Origin: Adiantum capillus-veneris
Lineage: Eukaryota; Streptophyta; Polypodiopsida; Polypodiales; Pteridaceae
DNA length: 64,000 nucleotides
Direction of reading: 5' to 3'
NCBI GenBank assembly: GCA_014529385.2
Contig: CM043944.1
Location: 57,667,268 to 57,731,267, forward strand
Shown: positions 35,474-45,791 of the stretch, piece by piece
How positions within the stretch are numbered: the first letter of the stretch is position 1
Layout: every line of letters begins with the position of its first letter
Made by a program: the position numbers and the translations under genes
The notes under the pieces: model-generated
The model's input: the letters and a program-made list of their open reading frames with translations, nothing else
Told to the model about the DNA's origin: nothing
Database searches by the model: none

Positions 35474-36463
35474 CTAATTAGGCTTCTTAGCTTCTTGTGG
35501 GCGTGGAGAGGTAGATTGTCTCTTGTTCCTCTTGGAACGTGTGGGAAATCTACCTCGCCATTGGCTCTTAGCCACATTGCTCTTAGCAAAAGTATTCTTA
35601 GAGTAGGGAACATTTCCTTTCCTCTCTTGGTCATCATCATATCTTTGTGAATGACTAATGGCTTCTTCCAAAGTTTTTGGATGTTGGGTCTTGACATGAA
35701 GACGATAGTCTTTTTCAAGACCCCGTATCTTTTGGAATTCATCTAGACCTTCTAGTTTTAATATCATTTCCCAATACTTTGAAAGGTACTGTGTGAGAGA
35801 GAGGCCAATCATGCGGCCTGCATCCCATGCTAACCAATTCTTATCTTCTTCATTGGAGTCCAAAAACTCTTTGGAGAAAGAAGCTTGAAACGTAGCCCAA
35901 GACGGACGACGAGCATCTATTGGAAATGTCATCCACCACGTATAGGCCTTGCCTTTAAGAGAGAGACTTGTTTCCACATCCGTCTTTATATCCGGGGTGT
36001 GTCTCAATCTATGAATACCACTCCATTTGTGTAAGAACGTATTGACCACATCCTTGTTGCGATCACGCTCTTCCCCGTGAAACTCAAGAATGGTGATATT
36101 CTTAAGTAATGCATTGCTACCTTTTGCATCTTCTGTAGCACTTGTCTCTTGGCCTCCTTGAGTCGTGCGAGCTTGGTTCCCTTGAACCGTGCCACTTGTG
36201 GCTCCTTGAGTTGTCTGTGAATTCATAAATTTCACAAGTAACTCTGTAAGATTGGTAACATGTGCATTGAGTGCAGAGAGGTTTCTTTCAAGTACGCTTT
36301 GGCGATTTTCCAAAGTCTTGAAAGAAGCCATATCTACAAGCCCATGATCTCCTAGATCATCATCATCATGCATATTAGTGTCAGCAGCACCCATGGTGCC
36401 CTGATTTTGCTCTACGTGCTCAAAATCAAACGCGTGTGTAGGTGGGATCTCCTCACTGGCCAT
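35474..36463 (-). pseudogene. gag: Gypsy Gag capsid protein
   Basis: ATG at 36463 (MASEEIPPTHAFDFEHVEQN). An N-terminal coiled-coil-like stretch ('RQSVLERNLSALNAHVTNL'), Gln/Thr/Gly-rich linker, then the capsid region ('KAYTWWMTFPIDARRPSW', 'WEMILKLEGLDEFQKIRGLE'). Ends with a basic tail (SKRNKRQSTSPRP) before a stop. The zinc knuckle of the same protein is found after a stop and a frameshift at 35408. The gag itself is one open frame of about 329 residues. Confidence 0.8.
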
Positions 36464-36479
36464 GGTAAACACACACTAA

Positions 36480-36955
36480 TGCAAAGAGAGAAAAAGAAAT
36501 GACAACTTGTACCATGAGAAATTGAAGTCTTTGTGTTTTAGTATGCTCCGCGATTTGCATTGCATACGAACCTCGCCTTGCGGGAAGTTGAGCTCTTCAC
36601 TTGTCGTTCCTTGTAAGAACACCGTTGATGATTCTTCACAAAAACTCGTCGTTTTTGTGAAGGCTTTTCTTCACTTTGAAGCTACCTCCTTGAGGAAAAA
36701 AGAATTTTTGGAGGAAAACTTGCCTTCCTCCAAGAAGTGAAAAGGAAGAGTAAAGCTACTTCTTTGAAGTTTGAAGCTTTCCCTTTCCTTTTAGTTTTCC
36801 TTTCAACATGACTAGACTATCTTTCCATGTTATACACAACAAGGGCCAATAGCTTGATAGTAAAGTGTTGGCCTCTTATCCTCATGGAGTGGGTTCAACC
36901 CTTCTTCATGCAAGGGTTAAGCGGGCCTTCCTACGCACGTAGCCAACGGCGCCAA
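36480..36955 (-). other. Gypsy leader with PBS and a tRNA-like segment
   Basis: 36941-36954 is the complement of TGGCGCCGTTGGCT, a typical gypsy primer-binding site, one base inside a CA end. Within the leader, 36840-36900 on the plus strand resembles a pol III promoter: AGCTTGATAGTAAAGTG (A-box like) and GTGGGTTCAACCC (B-box like). No coding sequence is supported here. Confidence 0.5.
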
Positions 36956-37394
36956 TGGAAGCCTTCGGAGCCTCGGTGTTGTCGAGTTGTCGGTCGAGTT
37001 TGCCTTGGTCGCTCGCCTTGGTCGTGCGCTATCGAGGTCGACTCTTGTTGTTTGTCCACGCGCGCGCAGAATACTGTGTCTGTCTTCTTTTTTATGCACA
37101 GCAGAGGTGTCGCTGTCTACGGAATGTGGGAGAGAAGCAGGGCGTCGCACGCACATGCAAGCCGCTTTTAGCCTCCTCCCAAAAATAGCTCGGATACTAG
37201 TGAAAGGGCGGTGGTAATGCATGTGCATGCAAGCCGCTTTTAGCCTCCTCCCAAAAATAGCTTCGATACCAATGAAAGGGAGGTGGTAATGCGTGTGCTA
37301 GTCTCCACCCAGCCGCGATATCTTATAGCCTCCCCCTAGCGTACACACTATCCGATCGTGCCGGTGGCCTTGTCCATAGGACCCATGTCCTTAC
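36956..37394 (-). mobile_element. Probable gypsy 5' LTR (right border uncertain)
   Basis: Begins TGGAAGCC (plus strand) immediately beyond the PBS. A CA at 37393-37394 (CCTTACA) is a possible end. It contains a ~75-base tandem duplication (GCAAGCCGCTTTTAGCCTCC at 37158 and 37229). The second unit carries CTTCGATACCAATG, itself similar to a minus-strand tRNA-Met-type PBS, so two element ends may be superimposed here. Confidence 0.4.
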
Positions 37395-37955
37395 AATTTC
37401 ATTTAATTTTGGAACCTTAGCATTTTGGAAGTCTTAATGGGTTGAACCTTAGGGTCTTTGAATCCCATTGATGCACATTGCTCTTTTGTAGATGGCCCCC
37501 CTTTGGATCCTATTTTCCCTCCTTTGGATCCCTACTGTGACTGGTCTGCCAGCCTAACCAATATTCTAGCTTTTTCTCCCCTGGTACTTCCCCATATTAA
37601 ATGATCATTTTAGCATGAGAAAATCATTTAGGAGAATTAGATATTAGTTATTATAACAAGCGCTCTTCCACCTCGCATGAAAATACTTGGCCAAAATTCT
37701 TTGTTGTTTTGCAAACAATGGTAGCCACTCCTCTACTACACACTCTTTTAACTCCTTACGATTTTGGACTGACCACTAGGTCATCCACATTTTGTCTATA
37801 TTTGGCACCTTCTGATAAAGGTTGTGAATCGTGAACATAATGGGCATCATTACATGTTATGCATCCATTACACTCCACCAAGCAGGCTTACTTATGGACC
37901 CACGTAGACATGTAATTTTTTCTTTCACTTTTTTGGTATGCTCAAGTTACCATTC
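37395..37955 (-). pseudogene. hAT transposase, C-terminal side, left of the copia insertion
   Basis: Minus-strand translation near 37700-37760 gives 'RKELKECVVEEWLPLFAKQ', typical of the hAT region between the catalytic core and dimerisation domain. Stops are frequent. It directly abuts the copia element's left target-site duplication (CATTC, 37951-37955); the rest of the same gene lies beyond 43122. No dimerisation domain was found before the gypsy LTR. Confidence 0.6.
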
Positions 37956-38169
37956 TGTTGGAATTAGGGTTGCAGAGAAACACACACAGCTTGGAGAAGA
38001 CGAAGGAAGCTCAAGAGTTTGTTACTTAGTGTGCAATGGAAAGATAGATAGCCCTAGAGTGATGGGCGTATATACAATGCACGGGGGAAAAAACCTCCTA
38101 AAGAGGGAAAAAATGCCCCGGCGGTCTTAGTGTGTTCACACAAATCACTACCACATGTATATGGTAACA
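37956..38169 (-). repeat. Copia 3' LTR
   Basis: 214 bases, TGTTGGAATT...GGTAACA on the plus strand. The polypurine tract TCCAGGGGGGAT (minus strand, 38171-38182) adjoins it on the internal side. Confidence 0.95.
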
Positions 38170-38244
38170 AATCCCCCCTGGAGTGATGCGGTGAACAAGA
38201 GCTGGCACATGAGTAAAGGGAAGTGCCATGCCCTGAGGACAAGA

Positions 38245-41200
38245 TCAGTCCACAAAGGGGAGTAAGCCCAAAGCTTTGCGGAAAGCTTCAAGCTTCTCAC
38301 GAGACAATGCCTTTGTGAAAATATCTGCAAGGTTGTCCTGTGTTGGCACATAAGCCAAGCTGATCTCTCCTGCTGCGAGCCTCCCCCTGACATAGTGGTA
38401 ATGCACCTCAATGTGCTTTGTGCGAGCATGAAAAACTGGGTTCCTCGCAACTACCAATGCGCTCTGACTGTCAATGTAGATAGTGTTGGCAGTGTCCTGT
38501 CCAACACCCAAATCAACCATAAGGCGTCTGAGCCATACACACTCAACCGTAGCTGTGAAGACTGCCCTGTACTCAGCCTCACAACTCGAAGTGGCCACAG
38601 TAGGTTGCCTCTTGCTCAACCATGATATACATGAACTGCCAAGCATGAAACAAAAACCACTTGTGGACACTCTCGTGTCAAAACAACCAGCCCAATCTGA
38701 GTCCGAAAAAGCATGTAACTCTGGCGGCAATGATCCCCCCTTGGGATAAAACAAGCCAAGATGTAAAGTGCCACTAAGGTAGCGGAAAATCCTCTTGACA
38801 GCCTGCCAATGCTTAGACCCTGGGCTATGCATAAATCTGTTGACCTGTGAGACTGCAAACTGAATATCTGGCCTCGTGTTGCATACATAAATGAGGCAGC
38901 CAACAGCAGTTTGGTAAAGAGTGACATCAGCAGGATCGCCAGCATCATGTAGACTCAACTTCAAACCTGTTTCCATGGGAGTGGCAATAGGTTTGCAATC
39001 CTCAAGTCCAAACTTACATAGCAATGTCTCTATGTAACTTTTCTGACACAAGGAAATACCACCATCACACTGCTTAAACTGTATACCCAAGTAATGATGC
39101 AACAGCCCCAAATCTTTCATCTTGAAAGTAGCATTCAAATCAGCCTTAAATTCAGCAATATGTCTCTCATTTGGTCCAGTGATCAGCAAATCATCAACAT
39201 AAAGAACCACGATGAGAAATACATCACCCTCACGCTTTACATACAATGTGCTTTCTGTTGGACTGTTACGAAAGCCTTGTTTGACCAAATGAGTGTCAGC
39301 TTTCTCATAACAAGCACGAGGAGATTGCTTCAACCCATACAAAGCCTTGTTACATTTGCACACTTTGTCCTCTTTTCCTTTTATGACAAAACCGCGAGGC
39401 TGCGTTACATAAACTTCCTCAAATATGTCACCATTCAAGAAAGCAGTAACAATGTCTGATTGATGTACATCCCAACAAAAATGAGCTGCCAATGCACATA
39501 GAAAACACACAATAGTCATACGACAAGTGGGAGCAAAAGTCTCTTCATAATCTATGCCTTTTTGCTGTGCATAACCCTTTGCAACAAGTCGAGCCTTATG
39601 GCGATCGATCTCACCATCCGGTTTGCGTTTCAACTTGTAAACCCACTTTGTACCAATGGCCTTTTTGCCAGGAGGCAAATCACATAAAGTCCATGTGTCA
39701 TTTTCTATAAGTGCATTATATTCTGATTGCATGGCAGCCATCCAATTTTTTGAATTATGTGCTTCATCAAAAGACAGAGGCTCCTCAACATCATGTAAAC
39801 TAGACACAGCCAAAGCATAACAATCTGATCCATAAGATGCATGGCGAGAGCCTGAACGAGTACGACTAGACAAAGGTGCATCCAATTTACTGTCACGCAA
39901 AGTGTGCACCAGCCATTTTGGCATACCTCTAGCCTGCTCATTTTCAGCCCTTTCCTCATCAAGTACATCATGTACATCTGCATCAGTAATAGTCTGATCT
40001 AAAACATTTTCAGAAACCCCCATAGGCTGTACATTTGCCTCATTGGAACTTACATTCGTATTTCCACCACTGAAAAGAGGCAACAAAGTGTCATAAATGT
40101 CCTGTGAGCTTACATTACTGTCTCTAGTACATGATAGCAAGGGCTGAACAGAATCTTTCACAAACACTACATCCCGAGAAACCAGAATACGTTTTGTTTG
40201 CGGATGATACAACCTGTAACCTTTGCTTTCAGCACTATAACCAACAAAAATACATTTGACAGCCTTATCATCCAATTTTCTGTGCTGCACTTGTGGCATC
40301 AAAGCATATGCCAAACAGCCAAAAACACGCATGTGCACAAAAGAAGGCTTTCTATCATGCCATGCTTCATATGGAGTAATAAACTGCAAAGCTTTCGTAG
40401 GACACCTGTTAAGTACATAAGTGGCACACATGATGGCCTCAAGCCAAAAAGAATGCGGTAAAGCTTGACTTTTGACCATACATCGTGCCATTTCCGTCAG
40501 TGACCTGTTTTTCCTCTTAGCAACACCATTTTGTTGAGGCGTATAAGGCACTGTACATTGGTGTTTTATCCCACGACTAGCCAGAAATGCATTAAATTCA
40601 TGAGACATATACTCCCCCCCTCGATCGGAACGGAGGGTGCCCATAGTACATTTCGACACATTTTCAGCCATAGCCAAAAATTGTTTGAAGCACATAGAAA
40701 CTTCAAACTTCTCTTTAAGCGGAAATACCCATGCATGCCTGGAGTAATCATCAATGAAAGTCACGAAGTACAGGTAATTGCCCAAGGACGGAGTTTGCAT
40801 GCGCCCACAAACATCACTATGCACAAGTTGCAACCTGCATGTGGCCCGAACTGAACCATCCTTTGGAAACTTAGAACGCTGCATCTTACCCAAAATACAG
40901 CCTTCACAAACATGTTTGACAGGTGCTTCAAGAGGTGGCAAAGAAGCAACCATATCAGATTTCTGCAAACGCAGCACACTCGCAAAATTCAGATGACCAA
41001 AACGTGCATGCCAAAGTTTTGCATCTGAAATAGCCCTTGAATCTGCAACAGCATTTGCAAAATTTTGTCCACACTTGTCATACAAAGTGAGCTTATACAG
41101 CCCACGGCATAGAAGCCCAGATGCAACAATTTCATCACCAAAACTGAGATCATGAACTGTACATTTGTCATCCACAAATTTGACTACAAGTCCAAGTCTA

Positions 41201-42532
41201 GCAAGTGCGGATACAGACAAGAGATTCTTCTTGATCCCAGGTACATAAAGTGCATCAACAAGTGTGAAGGAACTGCCATTAGCAGCAGTGAGCACAATCT
41301 TTCCAACTCCCTGAGCTGGATAAGAGGCGTTGTTGGCACAAGTGACTGAATTCCCATGAGGGACAGACTCAAGAGAGGTAAACAATTCACGATGTGAGGT
41401 AATGTGCTTTGTAGCACCACTGTCGAAATACCACACATGTGAATCTGCAGCAACGACTGACAAGCATGCATCATGGATAGCAGGATTGTAAGTGCACTCT
41501 GCGCTAAAAGCCCATTCTGCATCAACATCAGCATTACAGTCTCCTTTCACAGAAGACTCAACAATGGCTGCATTCGTAGTGGAACCAGCATTTGCAGTGG
41601 AACCACCCTCTTTCTTCTTAGCCTCTTTGGCCTTCAACTTAGGACACGACTTGATCAAGTGATCATTGGATTTACAATAATGGCAACGCATCTTCTTTTT
41701 GCCCTTATCACCTGAATTGCCAGACGAAGTACTGCCAGCAGAAGCATTAGGAACATAATTTTTGCCACTCGCAGCAGAACCATAAGAAGTGGCTGCATTG
41801 TTGTTACCACCCTTTCTTTGAGAAGCAATAAAAGCCTGTTCAACTGCACGCTGCCTAGTCCTGTTTTTTCTGGAAAGTGACTCTTGCAACAGCAATGTGC
41901 ATAATGCATCAAACTTGACAACTTCAGGATTTCCTTGTGTCATCAGTCTCCAAGTACTAGCAAAAGTCTGGTAGGAATCTGGTAAGGCATCAAGAACAGT
42001 CAACAGTCTGCACAAGGGAACTGTCTGAAATGACTTCACCTGCAGAAATAAGCTGCTCATTGATATCCTTGACACTAGCAAGGAAAGTGTCCATATCATC
42101 TTCCTCATGCATAATCTTCGACTCCAGCTCTTTACGCAGCAAAGCAATTTTAGCCTCATTGCGGCTTGCATAAAGACTTGCTAGAATATCCCAAGCCTGT
42201 TTTGCAGATTTCGCTGAACAGATGTGAGGAACAATGGTGCACTTCACAGACAACGCAATCAATTCATGAGCCTGTGCATCCTTAACATCCCAACGAGCTT
42301 GTTCTGCCGTAGGCAAAACAACTCTAACAGCTGCAATCCTTGCAGCAAGACCTGCAACATCGCCTACATCCTCAGAACGAGGACGTACATCAATGCCCTG
42401 CACAATGTTCCACACGCCCTTAGACACAAGAACATGTTGCATCATATAAGCCCACATAGGGTAGTTGTCCCCATCCAACCTGTCCTCAGCAGCAAACATC
42501 TTGAACACATCTGTGTTGTTGTTGTCAGCCAT
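38245..42532 (-). pseudogene. gag-pol: Copia Gag-Pol polyprotein, one frameshift and mutated integrase
   Basis: ATG at 42532 (MADNNNTDVFKMFAAEDRLD), stop at 38245. Order: Gag (UBN2-like) to about 41950; zinc knuckle 'CHYCKSNDHLIKSC'; protease 'WYFDSGATKHITS'; pre-integrase 'LWHARFGHLNF'; integrase with 'VHSDVCG', 'LRSDRGGEY' and 'PQQNGVAKRKNR'; RT with 'VLYVDDLLITG'; RNase H 'HAFSDSDWAGC' to 'DNLADIFTKALSREKLEAF'. The only frame break is a 7-base tandem duplication, AACAGTC twice at 41995-42008. Discounting it leaves 4281 bases, exactly 1427 codons with the stop. The catalytic Glu of the integrase D-D-35-E triad, normally in GVAERKN, is Lys (AAG). So this copy is defective twice although otherwise intact. 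Confidence 0.95.
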
Positions 42533-42880
42533 GGTAAATGCTGCACCTGATGTGAAAACTGCTCGAAAATAGGAGAAACGGAGCGGGAACAACCTATGCT
42601 ATATAGCACAAACCGTAGAAGACTGTAAGGCACTTGTTATGTAGAAAATGACACTGACAGAAATTCTGCACAAAATGACAAAATAGCCTGTGCAGTACTG
42701 CCTGTAGTGGAAACGGAGGCCGAAATGAGCCCAAATCAAAATTTTGAGCAGACCTAGCTCTTCGAGCTGTCCCAAAATTTTTGTCGACCTGTGAACGCTC
42801 GCCAAAGATCACTGAAATCGGAGAAGGTGAGCAGGCGTGTGCTGGAGCAGTTGGCGACTAAGCCCGGGAGGACGTGACCT

Positions 42881-42892
42881 GCTCTGATACCA
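42881..42892 (-). other. Copia primer-binding site (initiator tRNA-Met)
   Basis: The minus strand reads TGGTATCAGAGC, complementary to the 3' end of plant initiator tRNA-Met, two bases inside the 5' LTR. Confidence 0.95.
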
Positions 42893-42894
42893 AT

Positions 42895-43121
42895 TGTTGG
42901 AATTAGGGTTGCAGAGAAACACACACAGCTTGGAGAAGACGAAGGAAGCTCAAGGCACACAATAGAGAGTGTGTTACTTAGTGTGCAATGGAAAGATAGA
43001 TAGCCCTAGAGTGATGGGCGTATATACAATGCACAGGGGAAAAAACCTCCTAAAGAGGGAAAAAATGCCCCAGCGGTCCTAGTGTGTTCACACACATCAC
43101 TACCACATGTATATGGTAACA
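42895..43121 (-). repeat. Copia 5' LTR
   Basis: 227 bases with the same ends as the 3' LTR. It carries 13 extra bases around GGCACACAATAGAGAG that the 3' LTR lacks. Confidence 0.95.
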
Positions 43122-43126
43122 CATTC

Positions 43127-44324
43127 TTCAAAGGCCGTGCATTTTTAAGTGTCAATCACAACGAACTTATTGCATAGGAGTGATTTCAACGTATACAAGT
43201 GCGTAAAAAATTGAGTTTCAACCTGTACAAATTGAGCACTTTTTGTCGTTTCAAGATGAACTTCACAACTTGTCTTACTATGTCAATTATTTTGGCAAAC
43301 CATGTGGTTTCTTTACTAGTATACCAATCCTCTAGCACCAAGTTTAAACTGTGCGTCTTGCAACCATTGGCAAAAATGTATGGAAAGCATTTTTTACTAA
43401 TTTTCTAGCATTTTTTGCATAGTCCATGACTACTTGAATGACATGTTCAACACCAATTTATTTAATTACGTTAATCAAGACCTCAACAATGTATTTGCCA
43501 CTTTTGATTACACCAGAACTATCAACCGCCATTAAGAATGTTTCTCCCCTTGGACAAACCATCATCACATTGATCAGTGGTCTTCTTTGAATATTAGACC
43601 AACAATCACTCACAATTGTGCATCCTAAAAGCGATATATTCCCAAGTATTATTTTGAAAACAGGCTCTTTAACTTTGATGTAATATTTGTCCAAGAGATC
43701 ATTTCGTATTGTGTGATACGAAGGGGCTGAAAATCCTAGGCCAAACTCACAGATTTTCTTCCATACATGTTTCCAATGATTTTTGTCTACCATGACTAGA
43801 GCACTCGCAGTGAAAAAAAATGCTTTGGCGAGTACAGCTTGTGCTTCTTCTAGCGACTGCATTCAAAAGCTTTGATGCAATGATTTTTTATGCATTTGCC
43901 TAATTCCACCTTCATTGTGGCGCTTAAATGGAACACTTCTTGGCATTTACTCTCCTTGTGTAGACTGTTCTACATGGTTGGTTGGTGTCACCACAGGATT
44001 AGGAGAGTCTGTCTGCTCTTGACATGCATCCATAACAGATTTATGTACCTGATGTCTCTTGCCACCCTTTTTGGCAAGCTCTTCTCTCAAACTCTTTGCA
44101 ATTGCAACCACCTGAGAATGATCACATTTCTTACAATTCTTTGTAAGGCTACCCAAAAAATGGTCCCTAATACATGGTGCACCGCTTGATTTTGTGGTGA
44201 AGCAAAATTTACATTGCCACTCTATATATCGACCACATATATTGTGAGCATAATCCCACTCTTTGCCAGGGGCTTTTTTATTCTTTGCCTTTTTCGTACC
44301 ACTTATGCCAACATTTTTCTCCAT
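43127..44324 (-). pseudogene. hAT transposase (BED finger + DUF659), right of the copia insertion
   Basis: ATG at 44324 (MEKNVGISGTKKAKNK). A BED-type zinc finger follows ('WQCKFCFTTKSSG', 'RDHFLGSLTKNCKKC'). After a stop at 43947, the frame 43862-43458 gives the DUF659 signature 'PSYHTIRNDLLDKYYIKV', 'IVSDCWSNIQRRPLINVMM' and 'FLMAVDSSGVIKSG'. A TAA at 43458 precedes 'IGVEHVIQVVMDYAKN', the continuation of the same domain, and stops accumulate toward 43127. hAT transposases cut and paste DNA with 8-base target duplications; this one is inactive and is split by the copia element. Terminal inverted repeats were not identified. Confidence 0.85.
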
Positions 44325-44544
44325 TGCTTTCAATTTAAAATTGAAGGCATAGGAACTAGATGTTTAGTTATAAAAACATTTTTCTACATTTCAATATATG
44401 TTAGAAAAATAATCATTAACAAAGCAATCAAATCTACACAGTGTGTGATTTGCAATGCACTCTTGTGAATCCACATATTGACCACATGTTGTGATCAAAT
44501 ATACACATTGCAATGCACTCTCTACGTCCTACAAGAGGTACTTC
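44325..44544. other. Non-coding between hAT and CACTA-like elements
   Basis: No gene. Contains 'GCAATGCACTCT' phrases at 44453 and 44510 that also appear in variant form at 54376, probably a dispersed repeat. Confidence 0.4.
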
Positions 44545-44710
44545 ACATTAGTGACGCTCGCAGTGCGACGCTCAAAAGTGAAAATCCACGGCGTCTCTAT
44601 GAGCGTCGCTATTCTATTTGTTGCATAGCGACGCCAAAAATCGAGAGCGCAAGAAACTCAGATCGCAGATCTAAGTTTTCAGTGCTCAAGCGAAAGAGGT
44701 AACCCGCGCT

Positions 44711-44757
44711 CTCCCTCTCTCTCTCTCTCTCTCTCTCTTTCTTCCCCCCTCCCCCCC

Positions 44758-44788
<31 letters not shown>

Positions 44789-44853
44789 ACACGAGGAGAA
44801 GGAGGAGAGCCAGGTATGCTCCTTCCCTCTCCTCTCTCTCATGTTCCCTTCCC

Positions 44854-44952
<99 letters not shown>

Positions 44953-44986
44953 TGTGTCTTTGAAAGAGAGAGAGAGAGAGAGAGAG
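44711..44986. repeat. Compound (CT)n-(C)n-(AC)n-(CT)n-(AC)n-(GA)n tract
   Basis: A run of low-complexity blocks: CT to about 44741, some 30 C, AC to 44793, then after 40 bases CT from 44860, AC to 44950 and GA near 44965-44986. The ORFs crossing it are repeat translations. Confidence 0.95.
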
Positions 44987-45420
44987 CACATGCATAAACA
45001 AAAAACACATACACACACACATGCATAAACAAAGAATGGAGGAGATTGGAGAAGATGCTCTGTCAGAAGCCGTTGAGCTGGTGCCAAATGAGCATCAAGC
45101 TGCTACTCTCTATGGGGTGCATGCAGAGGATCTACAAAATGAAACGGAGGACATCTGTCTAAATAGAGAGCTCTATATAGATATAGGGAGTTATGTTGAG
45201 CTATGCAAGGATGAGAGAGAGACCTCTTAAAGCCATAAGCATTGTATTTGAACAATTTTGCTCCATTTTATGATATTTATTGTATTCACATGGCTACACT
45301 TGAGAAATTTAAATTGTGTTTAATCGTCATTGCATCCACTCCAGATATGTATGCTCTAGGTATGTTCTCACAAGCAGGGACAATCCTTGATGTGTTGTGA
45401 AAGTCTGATATGCCGACAAG

Positions 45421-45634
45421 CACTGCACTTCGAGTGCGATAGAGACTGAGGTTGCAATCGCAAAGGAGGTGATCTGTCCCTGCTCATAGATGCTGCTCGT
45501 CTAGTAGTGCTTCTTAGCGTCTCTTTCACCCGATCAACTAGATCTAGTGGAGGGAAGAGTAGCATCTATGAGTAGGGACAGATCACCTCCTTTGCGATTG
45601 CAGCCTTAGTCTCCATCGCACTCAAAGCGCAATG
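45421..45634. repeat. 77-bp inverted repeat with 60-base loop
   Basis: Left arm 45421-45497 and right arm 45558-45634 are inverted copies with 8 mismatches, all transitions; four become G-U pairs in plus-strand RNA. The left arm contains GATCTGTCCCTGCTCATAGA and the right arm its near-complement. The repeat lies upstream of the CACTA-like ORF. Confidence 0.95.
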
Positions 45635-45692
45635 CTTTTACAAGATACGTAGAATGCACATCTCTCTACACAGGAATCCCTCCCCCTTTATG

Positions 45693-45696
<4 letters not shown>

Positions 45697-45728
<32 letters not shown>
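45697..45728. repeat. (CT)n microsatellite
   Basis: About 30 bases of CT in the probable 5' region of the CACTA-like gene. Confidence 0.9.
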
Positions 45729-45732
<4 letters not shown>

Positions 45733-45791
45733 GTCCATGTTTTCTTCTCCATTCAATATTAAGATTAAATGTTCATGTGTTTAATGCAGGT

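Larger units (their letters stand above)
37956..43121 (-). mobile_element. Nearly complete Ty1/copia retrotransposon
   Basis: Bounded by direct LTRs (37956-38169 and 42895-43121) and a perfect 5-base target-site duplication CATTC (37951-37955 and 43122-43126). PBS, one long gag-pol and a PPT are all in place on the minus strand. The LTRs differ by about five substitutions and one 13-base indel, so the insertion is fairly recent. It lies inside a hAT transposase pseudogene. Confidence 0.97.

Noticed and set aside
31963-37394. Matching LTR pair for the minus-strand gypsy element
   Set aside because: The candidate segments at 31963-32147 and 36956-37394 do not resemble each other, so a complete element is not claimed.
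39094-41921. Plus-strand ORFs within the copia element
   Set aside because: Shadows of the 1308-codon minus-strand Pol frame.
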